Notes: generated by a model not told the origin, from the sequence alone. A DNA stretch of 64,000 bases from Mycobacterium sp. (GCA_016197405.1 JACPVR010000004.1:310001-374000); one strand, 5' to 3'. Shown: positions 25,755 to 34,933, counted from the first letter of the stretch. Numbers and translations are program-made.

Positions 25755-26322
25755 CCAACGGTGAGACGACCGTGGTCCCTGCGGGCACATCGTGAACGAC
25801 CGTCGCATTGGCGCCCACAGTTGCCCCGTCATGCAGAGTTATCGGACCCAGCACGACGGCCCCGGCACCGATACGAACGCCATCGCCGAGGGTCGGTCGC
25901 CCCACCGCGTCGTGACCGACTGTCACCTGTTGGTTGATCCAGCAGCGGCTGCCGATCGACTCGGCGGTGACGATGGTGCCGAGCCCGTGCTGGATGAACA
26001 ACGCAGGCCCGATGCGGTCGGCCTCCAGGATGAGGTTCGCAGACGGTCGGTACAGCATGCGCAGAACGGTCCGGACCACCAGCGGACAGGACCGGAGACG
26101 GAAATGTGCGAGGGTCCGGAATTCGGTGAGAGCGCCACTGAGATAGGCGAATTGGGTGTAGCGATCGAGTTCGTTCAGTTCAGCGTCGGCTATGCATTCG
26201 ATCCACCACGCGACATCGGCTGTGACGGTGCCACGGGCCCCGGACCGGGAGATGGCATACCACAACGGATATGCCCAGATCCGGGCCAAGGCCAGTTGCG
26301 TACGGTTCCGGCGCGCCGCCAT
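25708..26322 (-). CDS. Serine acetyltransferase-like LbH acyltransferase
   Basis: 204 aa. A helical N-terminal domain of about 95 residues is followed by hexapeptide repeats (LFIQHGLGTIVTAESIG, INQQVTVGHD, TLGDGVRIGAGAVVLG, VGANATVVHDVPAGTTVV), the CysE-like arrangement. A role in acylating a polysaccharide sugar is favoured by location. The ATG 26322 sits 6 nt after TACGAT (26334-26329, minus strand), so the message is probably leaderless and starts inside the end of the DUF218 gene. The 3' end overlaps the flippase gene. Confidence 0.8.
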   Translation of the reverse strand: MAARRNRTQLALARIWAYPLWYAISRSGARGTVTADVAWWIECIADAELNELDRYTQFAYLSGALTEFRTLAHFRLRSCPLVVRTVLRMLYRPSANLILEADRIGPALFIQHGLGTIVTAESIGSRCWINQQVTVGHDAVGRPTLGDGVRIGAGAVVLGPITLHDGATVGANATVVHDVPAGTTVVSPLATTLEPRRAVDDEPA

Positions 26323-26328
26323 GTCACG

Positions 26329-26334
26329 ATCGTA
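26329..26334 (-). promoter_or_regulatory. -10 element of a leaderless promoter
   Basis: TACGAT (TANNNT) on the minus strand, 6 nt before ATG 26322 of the acyltransferase gene. No clear -35 element is seen. It makes that gene independent of the upstream DUF218 gene. Confidence 0.5.
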
Positions 26335-26337
26335 GTC

Positions 26338-26919
26338 TCAGCAGCCCGGCTGCAGAACGGCCCGCAGATAACCGAGCGTCTGGTAGAGGTACTCCAGTGC
26401 CCATCGCCCGGCGGAGAGGTGATCCATCGGCGCGGTCATCAGCAGTTGTCCGTCGAAGCATTGCTCCAATATGAAACGCGCACGGGACACGTGTGGTCGA
26501 AACGTCACCACGATGACCGTCTTCCACCCGCGCTCTGCGGCCAGTCGACGCAGTTCGCGACCTTCACCTTTCGTCGTCGCCGGATCCGGGACGAAGCAGT
26601 ACAGCTCGAAATCCTGTTTAGCCGCGCACTGCCGGGCGAGCCAGGGATCACGGTCACCGTTCGGGTTGGATATGACGACGGTGGGAGCCCAGCCGTGCGC
26701 CCCCAGCTCGAGCCCGAGTGGATAGCGGCCATAACTGGGGCCGCCCAGAACGATGATCGCATCGGCATGCCGTACCGGGTCGATTCGGGGATTGATGTAC
26801 ACGGGATAGCCGGCGAGGGCGCCGACGACCACAAGAGCACAACACAAAGCCGCGGCGCGGCGAATCCAGCGCCAAACTGCTGCCCGGCCGCGGGGCGGTC
26901 CGTCGCGCTTACGGCGCAC
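26338..26919 (-). CDS. DUF218 (YdcF/SanA-like) membrane protein
   Basis: 193 aa. It has a basic N-terminus, one membrane segment (about 20-42) and an extracytoplasmic DUF218 domain with ADAIIVLGGPSYGRYPLGLEL, TKGEGRELRRLAAERGW and TFRPHVSRARFILEQC. DUF218 proteins such as SanA and ElyC influence envelope polysaccharide assembly or undecaprenyl-carrier use, but their reaction is not established. It starts at GTG 26919. It is the outermost gene of the polysaccharide region on this side, with an intergenic space of about 200 nt beyond it and no visible feature in that space. Confidence 0.78.
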   Translation of the reverse strand: MRRKRDGPPRGRAAVWRWIRRAAALCCALVVVGALAGYPVYINPRIDPVRHADAIIVLGGPSYGRYPLGLELGAHGWAPTVVISNPNGDRDPWLARQCAAKQDFELYCFVPDPATTKGEGRELRRLAAERGWKTVIVVTFRPHVSRARFILEQCFDGQLLMTAPMDHLSAGRWALEYLYQTLGYLRAVLQPGC

Positions 26920-27122
26920 CCGATGCGCCCCTTCGTCCTTCGATGGGCGGCGAAGACATCGCCTCAGCTTCTGCTGTCTTTGTCATTGTGCCTGATCGAC
27001 GGGTCGAAGCGGATGACGGCGGCTTTGATCTCGTTGGTGCACTGCAGGATCTGCTGATCGTCGCCGTCGGTCCCGATCCTCGGGCCGTGGTGCGGAGTTT
27101 ATTCTCGTAGCCGACGCGAACG

Positions 27123-27938
27123 ATGATCACCGAGCCGGACGGGGGAGCGCGAGTGAGTGTGCCGCCAATCGATCCCGGTGACCCGCAAGGGCGTGAGGTC
27201 GACACACGGTCGGACGGTGCCGACACCGATCCGCTGCCCGCGCTCAGCTCCTTTCCCGGATTCGACTGGAACACGGTGAGTACCGAGAACCGGCCCGTCG
27301 AGTGGGTGTCGGCCGCCGCGGATCCGTTCGCTTTCCCCGCCGTCACCTCGGGCCGCGTTCGCAGGCGGCGCAAGGCCCTCGCGATCGCGGGCGCCGCCGT
27401 CGCGGCCACGGTGCTGCTCGCGGGCGGTGTGATCGTCTGGCTCACCGGCACCGATACCGAAGGGCAACCGGCATCGGGTGCTGCGAGCACCACCGCCTCC
27501 GCGACACGTGATCGCGCGGCCGAAGCCAAGCTGCGTGCGCTGCTGCCCGCCGGCTACGGCGCCGACTCGTGCCGACCCGCTGATCTCACCAATGATGCTC
27601 TGGCGGTGCTGGATTGCGGTACGAACACCGATGCTGGCGGTCCGCCGACCGCGACGTACGCGCTGTTCGGCGACCGCCAGACGTTGATCACGGCATTCGA
27701 GGCGGTGGTGGATGCCACCCGAGTGGTGACCTGCCCGGGCAATATCCAGTCACCCGGCCCCTGGCGCCGAAACGCCACACCGCAGCAGGTCAGCGGCACG
27801 CTGTTCTGCGGTTTCGAGCAGCAACGGCCGACGCTGGCCTGGACCGACGAGGAGCGGTCCTTGCTCAGCACCGTGAGGTCGGGGCCGCAGGGCCCGGACC
27901 TGTCCCAGCTCTACGCCTGGTGGTCGATGCATTCCTGA
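27123..27938 (+). CDS. Single-pass membrane protein of unknown function
   Basis: 271 aa. About 112 cytoplasmic residues rich in Asp, Pro and Ser end in the basic RRRRK stop-transfer, followed by a membrane segment (AIAGAAVAATVLLAGGVIVW) and an extracytoplasmic domain of about 130 residues containing four cysteines (DSCRP, VLDCGTN, VVTCPGN, LFCGFEQ), which could form two disulfides. I do not recognise a catalytic motif. The layout recalls sensor or kinase-associated mycobacterial proteins without a kinase domain. A TATTCT (27100-27105) lies 17 nt before ATG 27123. It converges with the MPT63-like gene. Confidence 0.68.
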   Translation: MITEPDGGARVSVPPIDPGDPQGREVDTRSDGADTDPLPALSSFPGFDWNTVSTENRPVEWVSAAADPFAFPAVTSGRVRRRRKALAIAGAAVAATVLLAGGVIVWLTGTDTEGQPASGAASTTASATRDRAAEAKLRALLPAGYGADSCRPADLTNDALAVLDCGTNTDAGGPPTATYALFGDRQTLITAFEAVVDATRVVTCPGNIQSPGPWRRNATPQQVSGTLFCGFEQQRPTLAWTDEERSLLSTVRSGPQGPDLSQLYAWWSMHS

Positions 27939-27953
27939 CGGAATGGGCGAGCC

Positions 27954-28808
27954 CTATCCGGCAGGCGCCGGGATCACCGTCGTCGACGGCGCCGCGGGCT
28001 GCGTTGCCGGCGTGCCCTGACTGCCGGCCGTGGCGGCAGCCGGTGTCATGGCGGTCTGCCCGGCCTCGGCGGGCACCGGGGTGGCGGTCGCGGTGGTGCC
28101 CTCGGTGATCGGAGTACCGGTGCTGCCCGCGGCCGGTGCAGGGGTAACTGCCGGGGTGCCCTCGGCGACCGGAGTACCCGAGCTGCCTGCGGGCAACGGT
28201 GTCCCGGAGCTACCGGCGGGCGGCGCAGGTGTGGCGGTGGTGTCCGCGGCCGCCGGAGCCGGCGTCATTTCGGCCGGTGCGGCGGTTCCGGTACCAGTGG
28301 AGTAGGAACCCGAGCGGCTTCCGGATCCGGCAGGGGCCGGTGCCGGGGGCGGCTGCACCCACACGATGAGGTCCTGGCCGCCTGCGTTGTAGACCACGCT
28401 GTCCGGGGTGTCGCCGATGACGTCGAAATACACCTTGCCGGTCGTCTGTTGGCCCTGTGCCAGTGTCGACGGGTTCACGCCCTGCGGTGTGGCCACACCG
28501 AACAGCACGCGGTAGGTCTGGCCACTGCGCGCGCGGGCGTTGAAATTCGACACGATGGGCGTGGCACCGCCGGCGATGGCCTCGTCGGTGGCGGTTGCCT
28601 CCCACAGGGTCCCCTGGACGGGATAGGGGATGACATCGGCACTGGGCTTCAGCCCGGACACGGTCCAGCCCTGAACCACGGTGCCGTCGATCAGGGTTGC
28701 CTGCGAACCGAACGTGGTGAGGTCGGGATCGGCCGAGGCGATCGGTGCGGCAACGATACCGATCGCGCCTGCGGCGAGCGCCGACACGGCGACTGCGGTG
28801 AACTTCAC
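27954..28808 (-). CDS. MPT63-like secreted protein with a Pro/Thr/Ala-rich tail
   Basis: 284 aa. A signal peptide (MKFTAVAVSALAAGAIG to IASA) is followed by DPDLTTFGSQATLIDG and a beta-sandwich domain of about 125 residues matching the MPT63/DUF1942 family of exported mycobacterial antigens. The last 130 residues are low complexity and contain degenerate GSSGTP and EGTPAV-type repeats, absent from MPT63 itself. The start is GTG 28808 with AGGAG about 9 nt upstream. A hairpin in the leader (28822-28841) lies just before this site. Its function is unknown. The tail may span the cell wall. Confidence 0.78.
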   Translation of the reverse strand: MKFTAVAVSALAAGAIGIVAAPIASADPDLTTFGSQATLIDGTVVQGWTVSGLKPSADVIPYPVQGTLWEATATDEAIAGGATPIVSNFNARARSGQTYRVLFGVATPQGVNPSTLAQGQQTTGKVYFDVIGDTPDSVVYNAGGQDLIVWVQPPPAPAPAGSGSRSGSYSTGTGTAAPAEMTPAPAAADTTATPAPPAGSSGTPLPAGSSGTPVAEGTPAVTPAPAAGSTGTPITEGTTATATPVPAEAGQTAMTPAAATAGSQGTPATQPAAPSTTVIPAPAG

Positions 28809-28821
28809 GGTTATCTGCTCC

Positions 28822-28841
28822 TGTCGTCCGTCAGGACGACA
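28822..28841 (-). repeat. Inverted repeat in the leader of the MPT63-like gene
   Basis: Perfect 8-nt arms (TGTCGTCC at 28822-28829 and GGACGACA at 28834-28841) around a 4-nt loop, ending a few bases before the AGGAG site of the GTG 28808 start. It may be an operator or an mRNA hairpin next to the ribosome-binding site. It is too short and lacks a T tract to be a terminator. Confidence 0.45.
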
Positions 28842-28914
28842 CCCCCCGGTAGCGGAGATGCCGCCACAGCGAAATTAGCAGCTCGACATCACCGGTCAGC
28901 AAAGACCTCGCATA

Positions 28915-29778
28915 TCAGACCGGTGAGAACTCCAGGTCGGAAAGCACCGTTGCTCCGTCGCGAGCAGGCGCGGTGACGGTGCCGGTATAACGTCCGTCGT
29001 CGTCGCGCCATGCGCTGACCCGCAAAGTCTCCCCGGGGAACACCACTCCGGCGAACCGGGCGCCATAGGAACCCAGCGCCGCGGCGTCGCCGTCCAGCAG
29101 CGCGTCGACGAGTGCCTTGCAAGCCATTCCGTAGGTGCACAGACCGTGCAGGATGGGACGGGGGAAACCTGCGGCAGAAGCGAATTCGGGATCCGAATGC
29201 AGCGGGTTGCGGTCACCGCACAGTCGGTAGAGCAGAGCCTGCTGCGGCAGAGTGGGGACATCGAGCTCGAGATCGGCAGCGCGGTCCGGGATCGATGATG
29301 TCGACGAGGGCCCGCGATCGCCACCGAAACCACCCTCGCCGCGGGCGAAGATCGAGCGCTTCTGCTTCCACAAGAGCGCCCCGTCGGGCGCGGTGACGGT
29401 GGTCTCCGACCAGATGACCGCGGCCTTGCCCTTGTCCCAGATCTCGGTGAATCGGGTGACCGCGGTCCCGGTGCCCGACGGCGGGATCGGTCCGGGTGCG
29501 CTGATCGCCTCGCTGGCGTGTAGCACTCGGGAAAGCTCGATATCGATACCGGGGAATTTCACCGTCGGCGCTTCGGTCATGTGGAAGCTCTGCGCCACGT
29601 TGCCGAACGTCGGCAGGACCTGCGGGGTGTTGTCGACCAGGTAGCGGAGTTCACGGGGGTCCATCGGATCCCCACCTGCGCCGAGGCCCAGATGGTAGAG
29701 CTGCACGTCAGAGCTGGTCCAGGAGAACTCCACCGGATCGAGTTCGGCACCGATGGCTTCGTCGAGATTGATCGGCAT
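28915..29778 (-). CDS. hsd4B: MaoC-like enoyl-CoA hydratase (Rv3538/Hsd4B type)
   Basis: 287 aa double-hotdog protein. The C-terminal half has the hydratase-2 signature YRLCGDRNPLHSDPEFASAAGF with the catalytic Asp and His, and the neighbouring GFPRPILHGLCTYG. The length and position beside kstD match M. tuberculosis Rv3538. These enzymes hydrate sterol side-chain enoyl-CoA thioesters during beta-oxidation. It starts 1 nt after the stop of kstD on the same strand, so it is co-transcribed and under the same KstR operator. The symbol follows the Mtb annotation, and its exact CoA substrate is not settled. Confidence 0.85.
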   Translation of the reverse strand: MPINLDEAIGAELDPVEFSWTSSDVQLYHLGLGAGGDPMDPRELRYLVDNTPQVLPTFGNVAQSFHMTEAPTVKFPGIDIELSRVLHASEAISAPGPIPPSGTGTAVTRFTEIWDKGKAAVIWSETTVTAPDGALLWKQKRSIFARGEGGFGGDRGPSSTSSIPDRAADLELDVPTLPQQALLYRLCGDRNPLHSDPEFASAAGFPRPILHGLCTYGMACKALVDALLDGDAAALGSYGARFAGVVFPGETLRVSAWRDDDGRYTGTVTAPARDGATVLSDLEFSPV

Positions 29779-29779
29779 G

Positions 29780-31462
29780 TCAGCTCTTTCCGGCGATGTC
29801 GAGGGCAGCGAGGTAGCCGAAGGTCATCGCGGGCCCGATGGTGCCACCGGGACCGGGGTAGGTGTGACCCATGACCGGCGCGCTGACATTACCGGCGGCG
29901 TACAGGCCTTCGATGACAGAACCGTCGTCACGCAGGGCGCGCCCGTTGACGTCGGTGCGGACGCCGCCCTTGGTGCCGAGGTCGCCGGGGACCATCTTGG
30001 CCGCATAGAACGGGCCGTGGCTGATCTCGCCCAGGTTCGGATTGGGCTTGTTGGTGGGATCGCCGTAGTAGCGGTCATAGGCACTCTCACCGCGGTGGAA
30101 ATCCTCGTCGACGCCGGATCGGGCGAATCCGTTGAACCGTTCGACGGTGGCGGTGAGCGCCTCGGCGGGAACGCCGGTCTTCTCGGCGAGCTCTACCAGG
30201 GTGTCGGCCTTGACGATGACGCCGGATTCCATCCACTTCTTCGGAATGCGTTGTCCGGGCTGCAGGCCGGCGAAGATGAAACGGTCGCGGTACTGCTGGT
30301 CGAAGACGAGCCAGGCCGGGATGTTCTCACCCGGACCGGCGCCCTGGCCGTACTGTCCGCCATACATGTGATGGCACGCCTCGACATAGGGCATGGATTC
30401 GTTCATGAACCGCTTGCCGTTCATGTTGACGATGATCGAGCCGGGGGAGTTACGTTCGGACAAGGCGAACCAAGGCGCTCCGACCAGCGGCACGGTGGGA
30501 CCCCACCAGGCGTCTTCCATGAACTCCAGTGCCGCACCGAGCTTCTCGGCCGCCAGGATGCCGTCACCGGTATTGGCTGCAGCGCCTACGGTCCACTCGG
30601 TGGTGATCGGCGCCCGCTGGTACTTCACGCGCATCTGTTCGTTCTTCTCGAATCCGCCGGAACCCAGGATCACCCCTCGACGGGCCCGGATGAGTTGCGG
30701 CTCGGAACTTTCCGGCGCATTCGTGTCACGTACGTAGATGCCGCGAACCACGCCGTCCTCGACGAAGAGGTCGGTCATCGCGGTGTTGAGCTGCACCGGG
30801 ACGCCGGCCTGTTGCAGTCCCACCCGTAGCGGTGCGATCAGCGCGCGGCCCATACCGACGAGGTTCTTGCCGGTGGCCTGCGCCCACATGGTGCGCGCGC
30901 CCACCTTGAGGCTGCGCAGCACGCCGCGGGGGTGGCGCTTGAGCTGGTTGAGTCGAACGTAATCCTGCTGCATGACAACGACGTTGAGCGGCACCTTGCC
31001 ATACGGCGGTTCCAGCCCCGCCATATCGGGACCGAGCTTCTTGGCATTGAACGGCTTGGGTTCGACCGACCGGCCGCCGGGCCGGCCGCCGGGGCTTTCC
31101 GGGTAGTAGTCGGAGTAGTTGGGAACCCAGCACAGCTTCAGCGGCGAGTGCGCCAGCACGAACGAGAGCATTTCCGGGCCGCGCTGCAGATAGGTGTCGA
31201 TCTTCTCGGCCGGAACGACGTCGCCGATGATCGCGTGCAGGTAGGTACGGGCCGCCTCGGCGGTATCGGTGACCCCGGCGCGCTTGAGGATCTCGTTGTT
31301 CGGGATCCACACGCCGCCGCCCGAGCGGGCTGTCGAACCACCGTAGTGCGGGGCCTTCTCAACGACTAATGTCGACAGACCCTGGTGGGCGGCGGTGAGG
31401 GCAGCGACCATGCCGGCGCCGCCGCTGCCGACCACGACGACGTCATACTCCTGTCCAGTCAT
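29780..31462 (-). CDS. kstD: 3-ketosteroid delta-1-dehydrogenase
   Basis: 560 aa flavoprotein. The FAD-binding VVVGSGGAGM is at residues 9-18 and the STARSGGGVWIP motif follows. The C-terminus has the GTKGGVRTDVNGRAL block and the YPGPGGTIGPAMTFGYLAA FAD-closing helix, as in KstD enzymes. It introduces the C1-C2 double bond of 3-ketosteroids such as androstenedione, one of the two steps that trigger ring-B opening. The ATG 31462 start lies 1 nt beside the KstR box, so longer upstream frames are unlikely. It is divergent from hsaE and followed by hsd4B. Confidence 0.92.
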   Translation of the reverse strand: MTGQEYDVVVVGSGGAGMVAALTAAHQGLSTLVVEKAPHYGGSTARSGGGVWIPNNEILKRAGVTDTAEAARTYLHAIIGDVVPAEKIDTYLQRGPEMLSFVLAHSPLKLCWVPNYSDYYPESPGGRPGGRSVEPKPFNAKKLGPDMAGLEPPYGKVPLNVVVMQQDYVRLNQLKRHPRGVLRSLKVGARTMWAQATGKNLVGMGRALIAPLRVGLQQAGVPVQLNTAMTDLFVEDGVVRGIYVRDTNAPESSEPQLIRARRGVILGSGGFEKNEQMRVKYQRAPITTEWTVGAAANTGDGILAAEKLGAALEFMEDAWWGPTVPLVGAPWFALSERNSPGSIIVNMNGKRFMNESMPYVEACHHMYGGQYGQGAGPGENIPAWLVFDQQYRDRFIFAGLQPGQRIPKKWMESGVIVKADTLVELAEKTGVPAEALTATVERFNGFARSGVDEDFHRGESAYDRYYGDPTNKPNPNLGEISHGPFYAAKMVPGDLGTKGGVRTDVNGRALRDDGSVIEGLYAAGNVSAPVMGHTYPGPGGTIGPAMTFGYLAALDIAGKS

Positions 31463-31463
31463 G

Positions 31464-31477
31464 TAGAACACGTTATA
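31464..31477. promoter_or_regulatory. KstR operator between kstD and hsaE
   Basis: TAGAACACGTTATA fits the KstR consensus TNNAACNNGTTNNA. It abuts the kstD start codon on the minus side. On the plus side it overlaps a TAGAAT (31476-31481) that could be the hsaE -10 element. KstR represses such promoters until a steroid-CoA metabolite releases it (known for the family). Confidence 0.88.
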
Positions 31478-31534
31478 GAATTGCCCGGCCCGGGGACAAC
31501 TGCGCCGGTCAAGGAAGCAAGGGGACTTCACAAA

Positions 31535-32320
31535 ATGCTCGACGATGCCACGCGTGCCGAACTCGCCGCCAAGCTGGCCGAGGCGGAACGCAGCCGAGTC
31601 CCGATCGACCCTCTGACCGCGGGTTACCCGGATATCGATGTGGTGGACGCCTACGAGATCCAGCTCATCAACATCCGGCAGCGCGTCGCCGAGGGCGCCA
31701 AGGTCGTCGGCCACAAGGTGGGGCTGTCCAGCGCCGCCATGCAGAAGATGATGAATGTCGACGAGCCCGACTACGGTCATCTGCTCGACGAGATGCAGGT
31801 CTACGAAGACGTCCCGGTCAAGGCCGGTACCTTCCTGTACCCACGGGTCGAGGTCGAGGTCGGGTTCATCCTGGCCGACGATCTGCCGGGGGCCGGCTGC
31901 ACCGAGGACGACGTGCTGGCCGCGACGGCGGCATTCGTGCCGTCCATCGAACTGATCGACACCCGGATCAAGGACTGGAAGATCAAACTGTGCGACACGA
32001 TCGCCGACAACGCCTCCTCGGCCGGTTGGGTGCTCGGTACCGAGCGGGTGTCGCCCAAGGACATCGATATCCAGTCCATCGACGCCGTTCTGAGGTGTAA
32101 CGGCGAGGTGGTGGCCGAGGGTCGTAGCGATGCGGTGCTGGGTAATCCGGTCACGGCGGTGGCCTGGCTGGCTCGCAAGGTCGACAGTTTCGGTGTGCGG
32201 CTCAAGGCAGGCGATGTGGTGTTGCCGGGGTCCTGCACGCGGGCGATAGATGCACTACCGGGTAGCAGTTTCGTTGCGGACTTCACCGGGTTAGGTTCAG
32301 TACGACTGAGTTTCGAATAG
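31535..32320 (+). CDS. hsaE: 2-hydroxyhexa-2,4-dienoate hydratase
   Basis: 261 aa, the exact length of M. tuberculosis HsaE. It is a 2-keto-4-pentenoate hydratase family protein with the conserved VGHKVGLSS, the metal-binding [12 protein letters not shown] with acidic ligands, [15 protein letters not shown] and [15 protein letters not shown]. It hydrates 2-hydroxyhexa-2,4-dienoate, released from ring-A cleavage, to 4-hydroxy-2-oxohexanoate. The ATG 31535 start has GGGGA upstream. The gene heads an operon with hsaG and hsaF and is controlled by the KstR box at 31464-31477. Confidence 0.93.
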   Translation: MLDDATRAELAAKLAEAERSRVPIDPLTAGYPDIDVVDAYEIQLINIRQRVAEGAKVVGHKVGLSSAAMQKMMNVDEPDYGHLLDEMQVYEDVPVKAGTFLYPRVEVEVGFILADDLPGAGCTEDDVLAATAAFVPSIELIDTRIKDWKIKLCDTIADNASSAGWVLGTERVSPKDIDIQSIDAVLRCNGEVVAEGRSDAVLGNPVTAVAWLARKVDSFGVRLKAGDVVLPGSCTRAIDALPGSSFVADFTGLGSVRLSFE

Positions 32321-32354
32321 TTCTCGAAAATCCCAGGACAAAGAGGAATTTCCA

Positions 32355-33275
32355 GTGGCGGACAAGCTTTCTGTGGCGATTGTCGGGTCGGGCAATATCA
32401 GTACCGATCTGTTGTACAAGCTGCTGCGGTCGCAGTGGTTGGAGCCGCGGTGGATGATCGGGATCGATCCGGCCAGTGAGGGTTTGGCGCGGGCGCGCAA
32501 GCTCGGTTTGGAGACCAGTCATGAGGGGGTGGACTGGTTGTTGGCGCAGTCGGAGAAGCCGGATGTGGTGTTCGAGGCGACCAGTGCCTATGTGCATCGC
32601 GATGCCGCGCCGCGGTATGCCGAGGCGGGGATCACCGCGATCGATCTGACCCCAGCCGCGGTGGGTCCGGGGGTGATCCCGCCGGCCAACCTGCGTGCGC
32701 ATCTGGATGCGCCGAACGTCAACATGGTGACCTGCGGTGGACAGGCCACCATCCCGATGGTCTACGCCGTCTCGCGCGTGGTGGATGTGCCCTATGCGGA
32801 GATCGTGGCGTCGGTGTCTTCGGCGTCGGCCGGTCCGGGTACGCGGGCCAATATCGACGAGTTCACCAAGACGACCAGCGCGGGCGTCGAGGTGATCGGT
32901 GGCGCCAAGCGCGGCAAGGCGATCATCATCTTGAACCCGGCTGATCCGCCGATGATCATGCGCGACACCATTTTCTGCGCCATTCCCGAGGACGCCGATC
33001 ATGACGCGATCACGGCTTCGATCAAGGAGGTCGTCGCCGAGGTGGCGACCTATGTGCCGGGCTACCGGTTGCTCAACGAACCGCAGTTCGACGAGCCGAC
33101 CATCTACAACGGCGGCAACCACGTGGTCACCACGTTCGTCGAAGTGGAGGGTGCCGGTGACTATTTGCCGCCCTATGCGGGGAATCTGGACATCATGACC
33201 GCCGCGGCCACCAAGGTCGGCGAGGAGATCGCCAAGGAGCGGGCGTCAGCGACCGCTGCAGGAGGCCAGGCATGA
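32355..33275 (+). CDS. hsaG: Acylating propanal/acetaldehyde dehydrogenase
   Basis: 306 aa. The NAD-binding [18 protein letters not shown] begins near residue 7, and the catalytic cysteine is C127 in [13 protein letters not shown]. HsaG oxidises propanal (or acetaldehyde) delivered from HsaF to propionyl-CoA (or acetyl-CoA). The GTG 32355 start has an AGAGGA site. The stop overlaps the hsaF ATG by 4 nt, as expected for the two subunits of a channelling aldolase-dehydrogenase complex. Confidence 0.95.
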   Translation: MADKLSVAIVGSGNISTDLLYKLLRSQWLEPRWMIGIDPASEGLARARKLGLETSHEGVDWLLAQSEKPDVVFEATSAYVHRDAAPRYAEAGITAIDLTPAAVGPGVIPPANLRAHLDAPNVNMVTCGGQATIPMVYAVSRVVDVPYAEIVASVSSASAGPGTRANIDEFTKTTSAGVEVIGGAKRGKAIIILNPADPPMIMRDTIFCAIPEDADHDAITASIKEVVAEVATYVPGYRLLNEPQFDEPTIYNGGNHVVTTFVEVEGAGDYLPPYAGNLDIMTAAATKVGEEIAKERASATAAGGQA

Positions 33276-34327
33276 GTGCAGAAGTGTGGTTCGACCCCAG
33301 CTGGGATGTCCGGATGACCGACACCTCGCTGCGTGACGGTAGCCATCACAAGCGCCATCAGTTCAGCCTCGACGAGGTCGGCGCGATCGTGGCGGCGCTG
33401 GATACCGCGGGTGTGCCGGTCATCGAGGTGACCCACGGTGATGGGCTGGGGGGGTCGAGTTTCAACTACGGGTTCTCCAAGACCCCCGAGCAGGAGCTGA
33501 TCAAGCTGGCCGCGCAGACGGCCACCAACTCCAAGATCGCTTTTTTGATGCTGCCCGGGGTGGGCACCAAGGAAGACATCAAGGAAGCGCAGAACAACGG
33601 TGGGTCGATCTGCCGGATCGCCACCCACTGCACCGAGGCCGATGTCTCGATCCAGCACTTCGGGCTGGCCCGTGAACTCGGTCTGGAGACTGTCGGGTTT
33701 TTGATGATGAGCCACACCATCTCCCCGGAGAAGCTGGCCGCCCAGGCCCGGATCATGGCCGATGCGGGCTGCCAGTGTGTCTATGTCGTCGACTCCGCCG
33801 GTGCACTCGTCCTCGAAGGTGTGGCCGATCGGGTCGCGGCGTTGGTCGCTGAGCTCGGCGACGACGCTCAGGTGGGTTTTCATGGGCACGAGAACCTGGG
33901 TCTGGGGGTGGCCAACTCGATCGAGGCCGTGCGGGCCGGCGCCAAACAGATCGACGGGTCCTGCCGCCGGTTCGGCGCCGGGGCGGGCAATGCTCCCGTG
34001 GAGGCGTTGATCGGGGTGTTCGACAAGATCGGCGTCAAGACCGGTATCGATTTCTTCGATATCGCCGATGCCGCCGAAGAGGTCGTCGCTCCGGCGATGC
34101 CGGCCGAATGCCTCCTCGATCGCAACGCGCTGATCATGGGCTACTCCGGGGTGTACTCCAGCTTCCTCAAACACGCCATCCGCCAATCCGAACGCTACGG
34201 CGTACCGGCACATCAACTGCTACACCGCGCCGGCCAACGCAAACTCATCGGCGGCCAAGAAGACCAACTCATCGACATCGCACTGGAAATCAAACGCGAA
34301 CAAGACACCACCACAACCACCAACTGA
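33272..34327 (+). CDS. hsaF: 4-hydroxy-2-oxohexanoate/oxovalerate aldolase
   Basis: 351 aa TIM-barrel class II aldolase of the DmpG type. The metal-binding Asp sits in [16 protein letters not shown] and the two metal His residues in [12 protein letters not shown]. The C-terminal DmpG-like communication domain contains [14 protein letters not shown]. It cleaves 4-hydroxy-2-oxohexanoate to pyruvate and propanal, which passes to HsaG. It is the last gene of the hsaEGF operon, followed by a GC hairpin at 34337-34362. Confidence 0.95.
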   Translation: MSAEVWFDPSWDVRMTDTSLRDGSHHKRHQFSLDEVGAIVAALDTAGVPVIEVTHGDGLGGSSFNYGFSKTPEQELIKLAAQTATNSKIAFLMLPGVGTKEDIKEAQNNGGSICRIATHCTEADVSIQHFGLARELGLETVGFLMMSHTISPEKLAAQARIMADAGCQCVYVVDSAGALVLEGVADRVAALVAELGDDAQVGFHGHENLGLGVANSIEAVRAGAKQIDGSCRRFGAGAGNAPVEALIGVFDKIGVKTGIDFFDIADAAEEVVAPAMPAECLLDRNALIMGYSGVYSSFLKHAIRQSERYGVPAHQLLHRAGQRKLIGGQEDQLIDIALEIKREQDTTTTTN

Positions 34328-34336
34328 CAACCACTG

Positions 34337-34362
34337 CCGGCCGGGCCTTTTCGCCCGGCCGG
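34337..34362 (+). terminator. GC-rich hairpin after hsaF
   Basis: Perfect 10-bp stem (CCGGCCGGGC at 34337-34346, GCCCGGCCGG at 34353-34362) with a 6-nt loop, starting 10 nt after the hsaF stop. The T tract is weak (TTCTT). It is the best terminator candidate in the window and probably ends the hsaEGF transcript. Confidence 0.65.
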
Positions 34363-34364
34363 GC

Positions 34365-34915
34365 TTCTTGGCGGGTCCCGCGTGGCTACCCAGATCGACA
34401 CGCCGGTAGCGGGTGGCGTGGCCGCCATAGCATCGTGGCCGGCGAACACCGTGACACGGTGCCGGCCGAGGCACCGAATGCGACCTGACATCGGTCTCGG
34501 CTTCCTGGCTGCCATGGGTGTCGCCGCGTGTCGCCAATGTGGTTGCCCAGAAGCCTATTACGATCCGATGCGCGGCCTGATCCGGCGGTCTGCACCCCTG
34601 GACACCGGTCCGTCGCGCTGATCTCGCCGCGCGGACGGGACCGGTCAGCGCCCCAAGTCGTTTGAAAAGGCAACGATCTGCTTTCGCGTGACGTTGTTTG
34701 CCTGGCGCGGCCTGGTGTGGTTTCAGCGAAACCTTCCCGACCCCACGGCATCGGCCGCCACTTCTACATAGTTCGGCAAAGTCCGAGTCCAGCAAATACT
34801 GTTGCCCAACCAATTTCTTTGACTAAATTATCGAATTCGGCATTTCCATATTCACGCCGCGGGCAATTTAATTCTTTGCCGAGTGTGGCTGTTCAGCTGC
34901 AGGTACGCTCCGGCG
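34365..34915. other. Intergenic region upstream of the Ser-rich protein gene
   Basis: About 550 nt without a convincing gene on either strand. The short open frames have no codon bias or family features. The segment 34770-34880 is notably AT-rich for this genome and probably holds the promoter of the gene at 34962. TACGCT at 34904-34909 is a -10 candidate. Confidence 0.55.
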
Positions 34916-34933
34916 TGGCTAATCAATTAGCCA
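34916..34933. promoter_or_regulatory. Palindromic operator candidate before the Ser-rich gene
   Basis: TGGCTAAT-CA-ATTAGCCA, perfect 8-nt arms with a 2-nt centre, at the predicted transcription start 7 nt after TACGCT (34904-34909) and 28 nt before ATG 34962. The position suits a repressor site. No regulator gene is adjacent. Confidence 0.5.

Noticed and set aside
25792..27057. Long plus-strand open frame opposite the acyltransferase and DUF218 genes
   Set aside because: Antisense to both; protein sequence lacks domain features.
29753..30829. Long plus-strand open frame opposite kstD
   Set aside because: Mirror of the GC-rich kstD coding sequence. It has no ribosome site, no family motifs and runs antisense to a confirmed gene.
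33173..34216. Long minus-strand open frame opposite hsaF
   Set aside because: Antisense to hsaF, which has all catalytic residues; low-complexity translation.
34382..34813. Short open frames in the gap after hsaF
   Set aside because: No ribosome sites or codon bias, and they overlap on both strands; treated as intergenic.
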